Part shown: piece after piece, positions 44,688-53,802 of the stretch
Layout of the letters: every line of letters starts with the position of its first letter
Position numbering within the stretch: position 1 is the stretch's first letter
NCBI GenBank assembly: GCA_024123915.1
Contig: CP099650.1
Location: forward strand, 4,836,001-4,900,000
From: Oxalobacteraceae bacterium OTU3CAMAD1
GTDB taxonomy: Bacteria; Pseudomonadota; Gammaproteobacteria; Burkholderiales; Burkholderiaceae_D
DNA: 64,000 bases
Direction of reading: 5' to 3'
Program-made: the position numbers and the translations under genes
The notes under the pieces: generated by a model
Told to the model about the DNA's origin: nothing
The model's database searches: none
The model's input: only the letters and a program-made list of their open reading frames with translations

Positions 44688-46582
44688 CAGGCGCAATGGG
44701 CGAGCGCACCGGCGCGCTGCATCCCCGCCACTGGTCGCTCGGCTTCAAGGGCGGCGTCATCATCGCCGCTTCGCTGGCGCTGTTACTGGGTTCCGCCGCC
44801 ACCAGCTATACGCTGGAGCGCAAAACAGCCGCCGCCACCGCCGACATGCTGCGCGCCATGCAGGCGCAGGCCGACATCCAGCGCCTGCACACGCAGATCG
44901 CCGAGGCGGCCACCGGGGTGCGCGGCTATCTGCTGACGGGACGCGACGACTTCCTTACACCTTACGGCGTCGCCGTCACGCAGCTGCCCGCCACCCTGGC
45001 CAGCCTGCAGGCCAAAGTCCGGGACACCGAACAAATCGCCAGCCTGCGGCGCATCACGCCGCTGCTGAACGACAAACTGGCCAGCCTGGAGATCATGCGC
45101 GGCCAGCGCAACGCCAGCCCGGTCGAACTGCAGCGGCATCTGCGCAGCAGCAAAGAGATCCTCGACCAGCTGCGCGCCGAAATCGGCGTCATGAGCCTGC
45201 GCGAATCGGCGCTGGTGGAACAACGCGCGCTGGCGCTGCAGCAGGCCTCCAACCGCAACATGTGGATGACCATCGCCGTCGCCGCCGCCGGCCTGGCCGG
45301 CGCGATGGCGACGCTGACCTTCACCGTCGGCCTGGTGCGGCGGGTGCGCCTGGCGGCCGAAAACGCCGAACGCCTGAACAGCGACCTGCCGCTGATACCG
45401 GCGCCGGACACCCGCGATGAACTGGGCCAGTTGGCCGAGCGGCTGCACCAGGCCAGCGTGCTGCTGGCCGGGCGGGCATCGGCGGCGCAGGCGGCCAGCC
45501 AGGCCAAGACCCAGTTCCTGGCCCGCACCAGCCACGAACTGCGCACGCCGCTGAACGCCATCCTCGGCTACGCCCAACTGCTGGAAGCGGGCCTGAAGGC
45601 GCCGCGCGAGCGCGAACACGCCGAGCACATTCGCCAGGCCGGCCAGCATCTGCTAGCGCTGATCAACGAGGTGCTCGACATCGGCCGCATCGAGGCGGGC
45701 AAACTGACCCTGGAATGCGAGCCGGTGGCGCTGGCGCCGCTCATCGACGAAGCGGTGATGTTAATGGCGCCGATGGCGCAGAAACGCGCGGTGCGGTTGC
45801 GCCATGACAGCGCGGCCATTTTCGGCGCCGTCATGGCCGACCGTCAGCGCCTGCTGCAAGTGATGCTCAACCTGCTGTCGAACGCCATCAAGTACGGCGA
45901 GCAAGGCGGCGACGTCGATATCGGCTTCGGCACCGATCCGGCCACCGGCACCGTCAGCATCCATATCGACGACGCCGGCCCGGGCATCACGCCGGCCCTG
46001 CGAACGCGCCTGTTCGCGCCGTTCGACCGCCTCGGCGCCGAAAGCGGCAAGACCGAAGGCGCCGGCCTGGGTCTGGCCGTGTCCAAGGCGCTGATGCAGG
46101 CCATGCAAGGCGATATCGGCCTTGAGGACAAGGCCGGCCGGGGCAGCCGCTTCACACTGACCTTGCCCGCCGCCAACGCGGACGCCGTCGCCAGCGCGCC
46201 CGCCGATGTCGCCATCGGCCAAGCCGCGCCGGCCGTCCCCACGCCGGCGCCGGCTGCCACCACGCACAGCATGATCTGCATCGACGCCGACGCCGGCACC
46301 CGCGCTCTGATCGCCACGCTGATGCAGCGGCGGCCCAACTGGCGCGTCACGGCGGCCGCCGACAAGGCCGGCGGCATCGCGCTGGCGCGCCAATCGCCGC
46401 CCGATCTGCTGCTGGTCGCCTGCGACCTGGCCGACGACACGGTGCACGCGCTGCCGGGCGAGCTGGTGGTACTGGGCGGCGCTGGTGGAGAAGCCACGGC
46501 GGGCGCGCCCCGACATCTGGGCAAGCCGCTCAAGATCCCCGAATTCTTTGCCTTACTCGACACAACGGAGCAAAAACAATGA
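44684..46582 (+). CDS. Hybrid sensor histidine kinase with CHASE3 domain and degenerate receiver
   Basis: 632 aa. Transmembrane helices at about 22-43 and 196-220 enclose a periplasmic CHASE3 domain (TGVRGYLLTGRDDFL). HAMP follows, then HisKA with SHELRTPLNAILGYAQLL and HATPase_c with NLLSNAIKYGE, DAGPGI and GAGLGLAVSKAL. The C-terminal receiver-like part (MICIDADAGTRALIATLMQ...PPDLLLVACDL) has Ala where the phospho-acceptor Asp should be, so it probably does not accept phosphate. It overlaps the next gene by ATGA. Confidence 0.87.
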   Translation: MTGAMGERTGALHPRHWSLGFKGGVIIAASLALLLGSAATSYTLERKTAAATADMLRAMQAQADIQRLHTQIAEAATGVRGYLLTGRDDFLTPYGVAVTQLPATLASLQAKVRDTEQIASLRRITPLLNDKLASLEIMRGQRNASPVELQRHLRSSKEILDQLRAEIGVMSLRESALVEQRALALQQASNRNMWMTIAVAAAGLAGAMATLTFTVGLVRRVRLAAENAERLNSDLPLIPAPDTRDELGQLAERLHQASVLLAGRASAAQAASQAKTQFLARTSHELRTPLNAILGYAQLLEAGLKAPREREHAEHIRQAGQHLLALINEVLDIGRIEAGKLTLECEPVALAPLIDEAVMLMAPMAQKRAVRLRHDSAAIFGAVMADRQRLLQVMLNLLSNAIKYGEQGGDVDIGFGTDPATGTVSIHIDDAGPGITPALRTRLFAPFDRLGAESGKTEGAGLGLAVSKALMQAMQGDIGLEDKAGRGSRFTLTLPAANADAVASAPADVAIGQAAPAVPTPAPAATTHSMICIDADAGTRALIATLMQRRPNWRVTAAADKAGGIALARQSPPDLLLVACDLADDTVHALPGELVVLGGAGGEATAGAPRHLGKPLKIPEFFALLDTTEQKQ

Positions 46583-47049
46583 TGGAAAACGAAGTCCTGG
46601 CCTCGCGCATCCTGATCATCGACGATCAGCCAGCCAATCTGCGACTGCTGGAGGACATGTTCATCGGCGAGGGCCTGACCCACGTCGTCGGCACCACCGA
46701 CGCCAGGACCGCGCTCGATCTGTTCACCGCCTTCGACCCGGACCTGATCGTGCTCGATCTGATGATGCCCGACCTTGACGGCTACGCGGTGCTGGAGCGG
46801 CTCAAGCGGCGCGGCGATCCGTACGACTTCCGTCCGGTGCTGGTGATCACCGCCGACGCCACCGCCGAAGCCAAGCGCCGTTCGCTTGCCCTCGGCGCCA
46901 AGGACTTCCTCACCAAGCCATTCGATACGCTCGAAGCGATGCTGCGCGTCTGGAACCTGCTTGAAACGCGCGTGCTGTACAAGCGCCTGCAGGCGCTGGC
47001 GCCGAAAGAGGACCTTGCCCCCCAAAGCTACCGCAGCCGCGCATCCTGA
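46579..47049 (+). CDS. Single-domain response regulator
   Basis: 156 aa. Receiver with ILIIDDQPAN, phospho-acceptor in DLIVLDLMMPDLDG, and conserved Thr and Lys (VITADA, DFLTKPF). About 35 extra C-terminal residues are predicted helical, with no output domain. Probably the target of the kinase encoded just before it, and may act through protein contacts. Its stop codon directly abuts the stop of the convergent OprD gene; no terminator lies between. Confidence 0.88.
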   Translation: MMENEVLASRILIIDDQPANLRLLEDMFIGEGLTHVVGTTDARTALDLFTAFDPDLIVLDLMMPDLDGYAVLERLKRRGDPYDFRPVLVITADATAEAKRRSLALGAKDFLTKPFDTLEAMLRVWNLLETRVLYKRLQALAPKEDLAPQSYRSRAS

Positions 47050-48489
47050 CTAGAACACCTTCACCGGCACATTAAGGATCAACCGGTACTCGCGCTCACT
47101 GGGTTCGACGTAATGCGCAGAACCGCGATGCACCAGCGCGATGAACGCCAGGTTGACGCCCTTGATGTCGCCCCGATCGAACACGTAGCTGGCCTTCAGC
47201 CCAAGCTCGTGATGATTGCCATGCACATGGGCGCCGCCACGCCAATAGGCGTCACGCCACGTCCCCGCTTCGGGAGCCGCCCGCATCACCTGGGCGGGCG
47301 ACTTGCTGCGGCCGGCGATACCCCAAAAAATCACGCCCATCCCCGGCAGTGAAAAATCGGCGCCGTTCGCCGTGTAGCGCAGCTGCAGCGACTTTTCGCG
47401 CGGCGCGTTGTAGTCGGCCACCATGCCGTTGGCCAGATACAGACCGTTGGCCTCCTGAACATAGTCCAGATACTGGTCGCTCATCACGTGCTGGAACGAG
47501 ACCGCCAGCTCCGACGCGCCTAGCTGCCTTGCCAGCGCCACGCTGTAAGCCTTGCCGCCGATGGGCCCCTGCAAACCCGCGCCCTGGTCGCGGGTAAGAT
47601 ACCCCGCGCCGCTAACGGTCCACTTGCTCGCCTCCGAGGCGCCGAAGCTATGCCGCCCCGCGACAAACAGCTGGTTCCAGACATCGCGCGCCTGCGCCGC
47701 GTAGACCGATACCTTGCCGGAAGCGGAAGTCAGGTTCACGCCACCGTAACTAAGGCGCGAGATCGGCGTGCCGCCATATGCGGTTTTCAACCCCACCAAA
47801 CCGGTGCGCCCGCGCGGGTTGACGGCATCGATGCTGCCGGCCTCCACGCCCACACCGCCTGCCGGTTGTCCGCTCAGCGTAGTACCGCGAAACGACGGTG
47901 GCAGCGCGCGATTGTCCTTCGACTCGAGAAAGACATTCTCCACCTGCTGCAAGCCGTATTTGAGCAGCATGCCGCCGTAGCGCGCTTTCACGGCGTAGCC
48001 GCCCATGTACGCCCAGGCCTTGCGTCTTTCGCCGCCGCTGCCGTCGCGGTCCACGTGCACCATGTCGCCTGAGGCGCCGTCGCCATCGAGTTTGACGGCG
48101 CCAAAGAGCGAGGCGTCGACGCCGAAACCGCTCTGGCCCGAACTCAGGCCCGAGACGAAATTCGCCTGCGCGCCTTGCACCCAGCCGCGCTGGGTGCCGT
48201 AGCCGTTGATGGTCAGGCTGTCGCGGTAGTTCCTGAACAGGATGTTCAACGTGCTGTCGGCCAGCACGCCGGGCTGCTGCGGCGGCGTCTTTATCGCGCC
48301 GAGCGGCGGCGCGCTTTGACGCGCATCGCCGCCCCGGATCGCCGGCATCGTCGCCGCCGCCAGCATTTCCGGCGCCGCGTGGCCGACCGGGGCCTCCATC
48401 GCGACTTCGACCGCGGCGCCGGGCGCCACGTCGCCACCACCGGCTTGTGCGGACAGGCTGGCCAAAGTGGTCAGCAGCGCCGCTATCAT
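47050..48489 (-). CDS. OprD-family outer-membrane porin
   Basis: 479 aa from MIAALLTTLASLSAQA (signal peptide), start overlapping the stop of the reductase-type gene by ATGA. The mature chain has many alternating beta segments; SLTINGYGTQRGWVQGAQANFVSG and GVEAGSIDAVN resemble OprD-type basic amino-acid or aromatic-acid channels, and the C-terminus ends in Phe (LNVPVKVF). As last gene of the biosynthetic operon it may pass the product or a precursor across the outer membrane. Confidence 0.8.
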   Translation of the reverse strand: MIAALLTTLASLSAQAGGGDVAPGAAVEVAMEAPVGHAAPEMLAAATMPAIRGGDARQSAPPLGAIKTPPQQPGVLADSTLNILFRNYRDSLTINGYGTQRGWVQGAQANFVSGLSSGQSGFGVDASLFGAVKLDGDGASGDMVHVDRDGSGGERRKAWAYMGGYAVKARYGGMLLKYGLQQVENVFLESKDNRALPPSFRGTTLSGQPAGGVGVEAGSIDAVNPRGRTGLVGLKTAYGGTPISRLSYGGVNLTSASGKVSVYAAQARDVWNQLFVAGRHSFGASEASKWTVSGAGYLTRDQGAGLQGPIGGKAYSVALARQLGASELAVSFQHVMSDQYLDYVQEANGLYLANGMVADYNAPREKSLQLRYTANGADFSLPGMGVIFWGIAGRSKSPAQVMRAAPEAGTWRDAYWRGGAHVHGNHHELGLKASYVFDRGDIKGVNLAFIALVHRGSAHYVEPSEREYRLILNVPVKVF

Positions 48490-51440
48490 GCGCCCGGCCC
48501 GTCCAAGGTCCGCGCCAGCGATTCGAGATACAGCGCGAAGTCGCCCAGATTGGCGACCAGTTGCTGGCCGTTCGGCACGGCGGCGCATTTGGCCTGCCTG
48601 TCGGCGGCCGGCAACGGGTGGGTGAAGGCCACCCGCCCGCTCCCCGCCGACGGCAGCATATCGTGCAGCAGCGCGGCGCGTGGATCGTCGGTCCGGCGCA
48701 GCAGCGCCAGAAACGCGTCATAGCCTATCGGCGCCGATTCGCGACCCAGTTTGCCGGCGACGGCCCATACCAGCATATCGAACGGAACGAACTGCTGTCC
48801 CACCACATCCACCAGCGCCGGCGCCGCGCCGAAACCGCCCTGCGTGCCGACAAACCCGCACAGCCATCGCGCCAGCGCGTCGATCGGCAGCAGGCCGATT
48901 TCGCCGCAGCCGGCCGGCGCCACGCCGAGGCGCAGACAGCAACTCAATAGCATATGCACCAGCGACTGCTGGTTGACATGGCCGGCGCAAATCGACGGCA
49001 GCACGTCATCGACCCGATAAATGCGCGCCGACAGGCCTTGCGCCTGTGCGCGCACGATCAGCCGGTCCGCCAGGTATTTGGTATAGCCATAGCCGGTGGT
49101 GCCGGCCGGCGCGGCGCCGTGCACGTCCACCGCCGTCAGCTTCGCGGCAAGCGAGGAGACGTGATGCACGCGCTTGGCCCTGCCCTCGCGGCAAAACTGA
49201 ATCAAACTGGCGGTTCCCAGCACGTTGGGCGCGAACAGCTGCGTCGCCGGCAGCAGGAAGTTGACCTCCGCGCCGCAATGAATCACCTCATCTATCTCGG
49301 CCGCCTGATGCTCCCACACCTGCGGCGGCAGCCCCCACTTCGGTGCGGCCAGGTCGCCCAGCAACACCTTGATACGGGCAAGCGGCAGCGCCTCGCCGCG
49401 ATGCGCCGCGCGGTAGGCGGAGGCCAGCCGGTCCAGCGCCGCCTGGCTGCTGGCGCCGCGCAGCAGGACCGACACTTCCAGCGTCGTGGTGCGCAGCAGG
49501 CATTCCAGCACATGCACGCCGATGCAGCCGGTGGCGCCGGTCAGCAGCACACGGCGGCTGTCGGCGGCGGGCACGCCGGTGTTGCTGTACTCGACCTCCG
49601 GCAGCGACAAGTTGCCCTGCCCGGACCCATTGCCGCCGGCGCTCAGGAACTTCGCCAGCGCGCGCGGCGTCGGGTATTCATAGTGCCTCGTCACCGGCAC
49701 CGTCACGCCGCTGGCTTGCGCCAGCATCAGCGACAGGTTGACCGCCGCCAGCGAATCGCCGCCGTTGTCGAAGAAATCCGACTCCGGACCGATGTCGTTC
49801 AGCAGCAGCACGCTGCGGTAGCAATGCACGATCATCTCCTGCATGCCGGCCGCCCCATCCCGCACGATGGGGGCAATGGTCGCGGACGCGTTTTGCGCGG
49901 CCATCATGTCGACGATGCGCTTGCGATCCAGCTTGCCATTGGGCGACACCGGCAGGGACGCCAGCCATAGAACGCGGCGCGGCATATGCGTCATCGGCAG
50001 ATGGTCGGCCAGCGCGCGGCGCAGACGGGATACTTCGATCTCCGCCGGCGCGGCGTACGCCAGCGCCAGTTCGGGTTCGCCATTCGCGGCCGGCGCCATC
50101 AACGCAACCGCGTCGCCAACGTCGGCGAAGCATGCCTTCATCGCCAGCGCCAGTTCACCCAGTTCGATGCGCACGCCGCGCACCTTGACCTGGTCGTCGG
50201 CCCGCCCGGCATATTCGAGCAGTCCGTCCGCGCGCACGCGGCCCATGTCGCCGGTGCGGTACACGATCGCGCCCGGAACGTCCGGGAAGGGATTCGCCAC
50301 AAAGGCGCGCGCGGTCTGCTGCGGCAGGTTCAGGTAGCCGGCGCCGACACAGACACCGCCGACGACGATCTCGCCAAGCTCGCCGTCGACCAGCACCCGC
50401 ATCGACGGATCGACGATGCGCACATGGGTATTATCGATCGGCCGCCCGAGCGGAATATGCTGTCCGTCCTCGTCGCTTACCTCGTGGAACACCATGCCGA
50501 TCGACGCCTCCGTATGGCCATAAGTGTTGATCACGCGGCACTGCGGCAGCAGCCGGCGGAAGCTGTGCACCGACGGCGCGTCGATCTCCTCGCCGCCGAT
50601 CAGCAGATGGCGCAGGCTGGCCAACTTGGCGCGGGCGACGCTGCCGCTTTCCAGCCCGCGCACCAGAAGCTTGAACAGCGTCGGCACGAAGTCGGTCATG
50701 GTCACGCCATGGCGGGCGATGTCCTCGACCACCGCATCCAGATCCCAGCGGCCGCGCCGCGCCGGCAGCACCGAGACGCTCCCGCCGGTCAATGGCCACA
50801 ACATCTGCCAGATCGACGAATCGAACAACGGCGCGCTGTTCTGGTACACCACCTGGCGCTGGCCGAAACGGCGCGTCATGTAGCGGAAGCGGTTGGCCAG
50901 TCCGGCATGGTGGTTCAGCGCGCATTTGGGCACGCCGGTGGAGCCGGAGGTGAAGAATCCGTACACCAGATCGGCGTCCGCCCCGCCCGCGCCCACCGCC
51001 TGTGCAGCGCGATGGCGGTGCGGTTCCAAATCGATCCGGGCCACACGAACACCCGCCGCCAACAACGCCTCGTGGCCATCGGCACCGGCGATCGCGATGG
51101 CCGCCTCGGTGGTGGCGGCGACGGCGCGCAGCCGCAGCGCCGGCCAGCCGATGTCGACCGGCACGATGACGGCCCCCAGCATCATCGTCGCCAGCCAGGC
51201 CACCGGCAATTCAATCCCGGTGCCGAGCGCGCACAGGACCATGTCCGCGCGACCGACGCCTTGCTCCCTCAGCAGCGCGGCATTGGTTTCGGCGGCCGCC
51301 ATCAGATCGGCATACGTTATCTCGCCGGTGCCGCAGCGCACAGCGACGGCGGAACCGTGCGCCTCCGCCGCGGCGCGCACCATCTCAAGGACGCTGTCGG
51401 CGACGTACGGACGTGCGTGGTCAAACCCAGTATTGAGCAT
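48486..51440 (-). CDS. Adenylation-carrier-thioester reductase protein (A-T-R, NRPS-like)
   Basis: 984 aa. Adenylation domain (about 15-520): FFTSGSTGVPKC, NTYGHTEASIG, YRTGDMGRVRADGLLEYAGR, NGKLDRKR. Carrier domain (about 535-615) with FFDNGGDSLAAV, the serine for phosphopantetheine. Thioester reductase (about 635-980) with LLTGATGCIGVHV and GYGYTKYLADR. No condensation domain, so it activates one carboxylic or amino acid, or a dipeptide, and releases it as aldehyde or alcohol using NAD(P)H. Similar to carboxylic acid reductases and Lys2. Central enzyme of the cluster. Confidence 0.88.
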   Translation of the reverse strand: MLNTGFDHARPYVADSVLEMVRAAAEAHGSAVAVRCGTGEITYADLMAAAETNAALLREQGVGRADMVLCALGTGIELPVAWLATMMLGAVIVPVDIGWPALRLRAVAATTEAAIAIAGADGHEALLAAGVRVARIDLEPHRHRAAQAVGAGGADADLVYGFFTSGSTGVPKCALNHHAGLANRFRYMTRRFGQRQVVYQNSAPLFDSSIWQMLWPLTGGSVSVLPARRGRWDLDAVVEDIARHGVTMTDFVPTLFKLLVRGLESGSVARAKLASLRHLLIGGEEIDAPSVHSFRRLLPQCRVINTYGHTEASIGMVFHEVSDEDGQHIPLGRPIDNTHVRIVDPSMRVLVDGELGEIVVGGVCVGAGYLNLPQQTARAFVANPFPDVPGAIVYRTGDMGRVRADGLLEYAGRADDQVKVRGVRIELGELALAMKACFADVGDAVALMAPAANGEPELALAYAAPAEIEVSRLRRALADHLPMTHMPRRVLWLASLPVSPNGKLDRKRIVDMMAAQNASATIAPIVRDGAAGMQEMIVHCYRSVLLLNDIGPESDFFDNGGDSLAAVNLSLMLAQASGVTVPVTRHYEYPTPRALAKFLSAGGNGSGQGNLSLPEVEYSNTGVPAADSRRVLLTGATGCIGVHVLECLLRTTTLEVSVLLRGASSQAALDRLASAYRAAHRGEALPLARIKVLLGDLAAPKWGLPPQVWEHQAAEIDEVIHCGAEVNFLLPATQLFAPNVLGTASLIQFCREGRAKRVHHVSSLAAKLTAVDVHGAAPAGTTGYGYTKYLADRLIVRAQAQGLSARIYRVDDVLPSICAGHVNQQSLVHMLLSCCLRLGVAPAGCGEIGLLPIDALARWLCGFVGTQGGFGAAPALVDVVGQQFVPFDMLVWAVAGKLGRESAPIGYDAFLALLRRTDDPRAALLHDMLPSAGSGRVAFTHPLPAADRQAKCAAVPNGQQLVANLGDFALYLESLARTLDGPGA

Positions 51441-51469
51441 ACAGTCAACCTCAAAAAGTTAGAAATACG

Positions 51470-52501
51470 CTATGTGGCGCTGGCGGGTGCGGCTGGCGGT
51501 GCGGGTGCGGCTATGGGTGCGAGCACGATGCGGATCGCGGCCAAGCTGACGATGAAAGTCATGCCGACGCCGATCAGCGACAGCGGCGAGACGGCAAGCC
51601 GGCCATCGAACAGTTGAAGCACAATGCTCACCAGCGGCGCCCCGGCCATCACCACCATCGTCAGGAACGGTGTGCCGAGCGTGATCCCCCGCTGCAGCAG
51701 CACCATCGGGAACACCACGCCGATCACGCTCAGGCCCATGATCAATGCGGCGTGCGCCAGCACGGTCTCGACCAGCGTCCCTTGCCACAGCGCGTAGCCG
51801 CCGGTGACGGCGAGCAGCATATAAAATCGGTGCGCCATCACCTGGTCGGTGCGGAAACCACGCACGCTCAGTCGTTTCAGGTACACCGTGCTGACGGTCA
51901 TGAAGTAGCCGCAACCTATCGCGGCGGCCGCGCCAAGCAGAATACGCGACTGCTCGAAACCGGCCACCGCCGAGCGGCCCGACAGGCTGCCGTAGAACAG
52001 CACCGCGCCGCCGGCCACAAAACCTGCAGCCAGCGCCCAGCGCGCGGGCGTCCGCCGCGCGGGGCCGGCGCCGCTTTCGAAGGCGATCGCCACGAATGGC
52101 CCCACCGAACACATTAGCGTCGCGGCGACGGCCGGCTCCAGGTTGGCGTAGGCGACATACATCAGTATCCAGCTCAAACCCGTCGTGACGTTGAGCGCAC
52201 CGATCTCGCGCTTGCCCAGGCCGAGCGCCAGCACCTGCGATGGTCCGTTGCGCTCGCGGTAGCGGCGCACCCCGTAGAACATCAGCGCGGCGCACAGGAA
52301 GCTGACGAAGGTGAACGCCGCGATATCGATCTCCTGCAGCAGCATGGCCGCCGTGACGCCGTTGGCGGCGGCCAGCACCGCGTACGCGGCGACAAAGCAC
52401 AACGCGGCGAGCGGCCGATATACGGTCGCCTGCGCCGGCGCCGGCGACGCCCCGGCAATCGCGGGAGCAGCGGCCGTGGGCCGGACAACCAACGCGCCCA
52501 T
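51470..52501 (-). CDS. DMT-superfamily (EamA-like) transporter
   Basis: 343 aa with about ten hydrophobic segments and an Ala/Pro-rich N-terminus. Two EamA-like halves (about 30-165 and 190-330). Starts in a TAATG overlap with the ATP-grasp gene. It is likely the exporter of the cluster's product or an amino-acid efflux pump in the inner membrane. Confidence 0.82.
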   Translation of the reverse strand: MGALVVRPTAAAPAIAGASPAPAQATVYRPLAALCFVAAYAVLAAANGVTAAMLLQEIDIAAFTFVSFLCAALMFYGVRRYRERNGPSQVLALGLGKREIGALNVTTGLSWILMYVAYANLEPAVAATLMCSVGPFVAIAFESGAGPARRTPARWALAAGFVAGGAVLFYGSLSGRSAVAGFEQSRILLGAAAAIGCGYFMTVSTVYLKRLSVRGFRTDQVMAHRFYMLLAVTGGYALWQGTLVETVLAHAALIMGLSVIGVVFPMVLLQRGITLGTPFLTMVVMAGAPLVSIVLQLFDGRLAVSPLSLIGVGMTFIVSLAAIRIVLAPIAAPAPPAAPASAT

Positions 52502-53778
52502 TACGCAGCCTCCGCCTGGCGTACCGAGAACAGGCGCCGGCCACGCTCCAGTTCACGAATGGTTTCGTAGTCGCGGCGCAGCACCTGCTGGTCGGCGTGC
52601 GTGAGATAGACCACGCCCGGGATCGAGAACAGGTCGGTGGTGCGCATGATGCGGTCGCCCACCTCCGGCGTGTGGAAATGGCAGGCATACGATGGCAGAT
52701 CGCATATCGCCCGCAAGCCGGATATATCCTCGACCGTGCCGCTCTGGTCGGAGATCAACGCCACGCACATGACGTGCCGGTTCAGCACATACGGCTGGTC
52801 CAGGCGCCGCGAGAACGCCTCCGCATCGATGCAGCGCTCCACCGCCAATGTCACCTGGCTGGCGCCCAGGGCGTCGATCACAGGTTGTTCCAGCATGCTG
52901 CCCTGCAGCCGCGCGCCGGTTTCGACCAGCACGGGACCGCGTTCGGTCATCATCACCTCGGAATGCGCGGGACCGTTGCGCACTTCCAGCGCGTCGAGCA
53001 CCTGGCGCATGTAGCCGGTCAGGCTATCCTGCACCTTTCCCACGGCCGGCAACAGCTCTTCGCAGTCATACAGGTTGGAGGCGCCCGACAGCGCCTTGCG
53101 GCGGTCGATCCAGATATCGGAAAAATAGTGCCGTCCATCGATCGACACGCTATTGACCACATACTGCGTGCCGGCCAGGTAGGTTTGCGCCAGCACCTGG
53201 CGGTTGATGGCGCCCATGCGGTTGCGTTTTCCGATCATGCTGTCGAAGGCGGCGCGCAGCTGGCCGGCGCTGGAGCAGAAAAACACATGATCGCTGCCCG
53301 CGCTGGCGAGCGGCTTGACCACGATCGGCCAGCCACGCCGCCCGTCCCCCGCCCATTGCAGCAGCGCCTCGACATCATCGGTGCGCAGGCTGTCGGCGGC
53401 GGCCAGGCCGGCATCCCGCAGCGCCTGCGCCATCTCGTACTTGTCGCGTCGGCGGCGCGAGCTGACCACCGGATTGCCGGCCAGTCCCAGCTCGGCGGCC
53501 AGCAGATCGGCCAGTTCGACGCCGGTCTCGGCGCCCGCCATGACCCACGCCGCGTGGCCGCCGCCCAGCGCTGCCGCCAACTTGCTCACACAGTCATCCA
53601 GGTTGCGGTAGACGATGGTGGCGGCGAAGCTGTCCGGCTGAAAGCTCGGCACATAGCTGGGCGGGATGGTCGCCGCGCTCTGGATATGGATGCTCGGGAT
53701 GCCGCGCGCGCCGAACTTCGGCGCCAGCTCCGCGCCGGTCGAATAGGCGTCGACGATCACTGCAAAAGGTTGGGACAT
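52501..53778 (-). CDS. ATP-grasp ligase (L-amino-acid ligase / BacD-like)
   Basis: 425 aa. ATP-grasp fold with an N-terminal Rossmann-like region, central WPIVVKPLASAGSDHVFFC (ATP-binding lysine) and metal-binding end SEVMMTERGPVLVETGARLQGS. Resembles BacD-type enzymes that join two amino acids through an acyl phosphate. It could form an amide bond before or after the A-T-R step. GGAG lies upstream of the ATG; it is 24 nt after the decarboxylase gene. Confidence 0.85.
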   Translation of the reverse strand: MSQPFAVIVDAYSTGAELAPKFGARGIPSIHIQSAATIPPSYVPSFQPDSFAATIVYRNLDDCVSKLAAALGGGHAAWVMAGAETGVELADLLAAELGLAGNPVVSSRRRRDKYEMAQALRDAGLAAADSLRTDDVEALLQWAGDGRRGWPIVVKPLASAGSDHVFFCSSAGQLRAAFDSMIGKRNRMGAINRQVLAQTYLAGTQYVVNSVSIDGRHYFSDIWIDRRKALSGASNLYDCEELLPAVGKVQDSLTGYMRQVLDALEVRNGPAHSEVMMTERGPVLVETGARLQGSMLEQPVIDALGASQVTLAVERCIDAEAFSRRLDQPYVLNRHVMCVALISDQSGTVEDISGLRAICDLPSYACHFHTPEVGDRIMRTTDLFSIPGVVYLTHADQQVLRRDYETIRELERGRRLFSVRQAEAA

Positions 53779-53802
53779 GGTGAACTCCGCTTTGCTCTTT
53801 AA

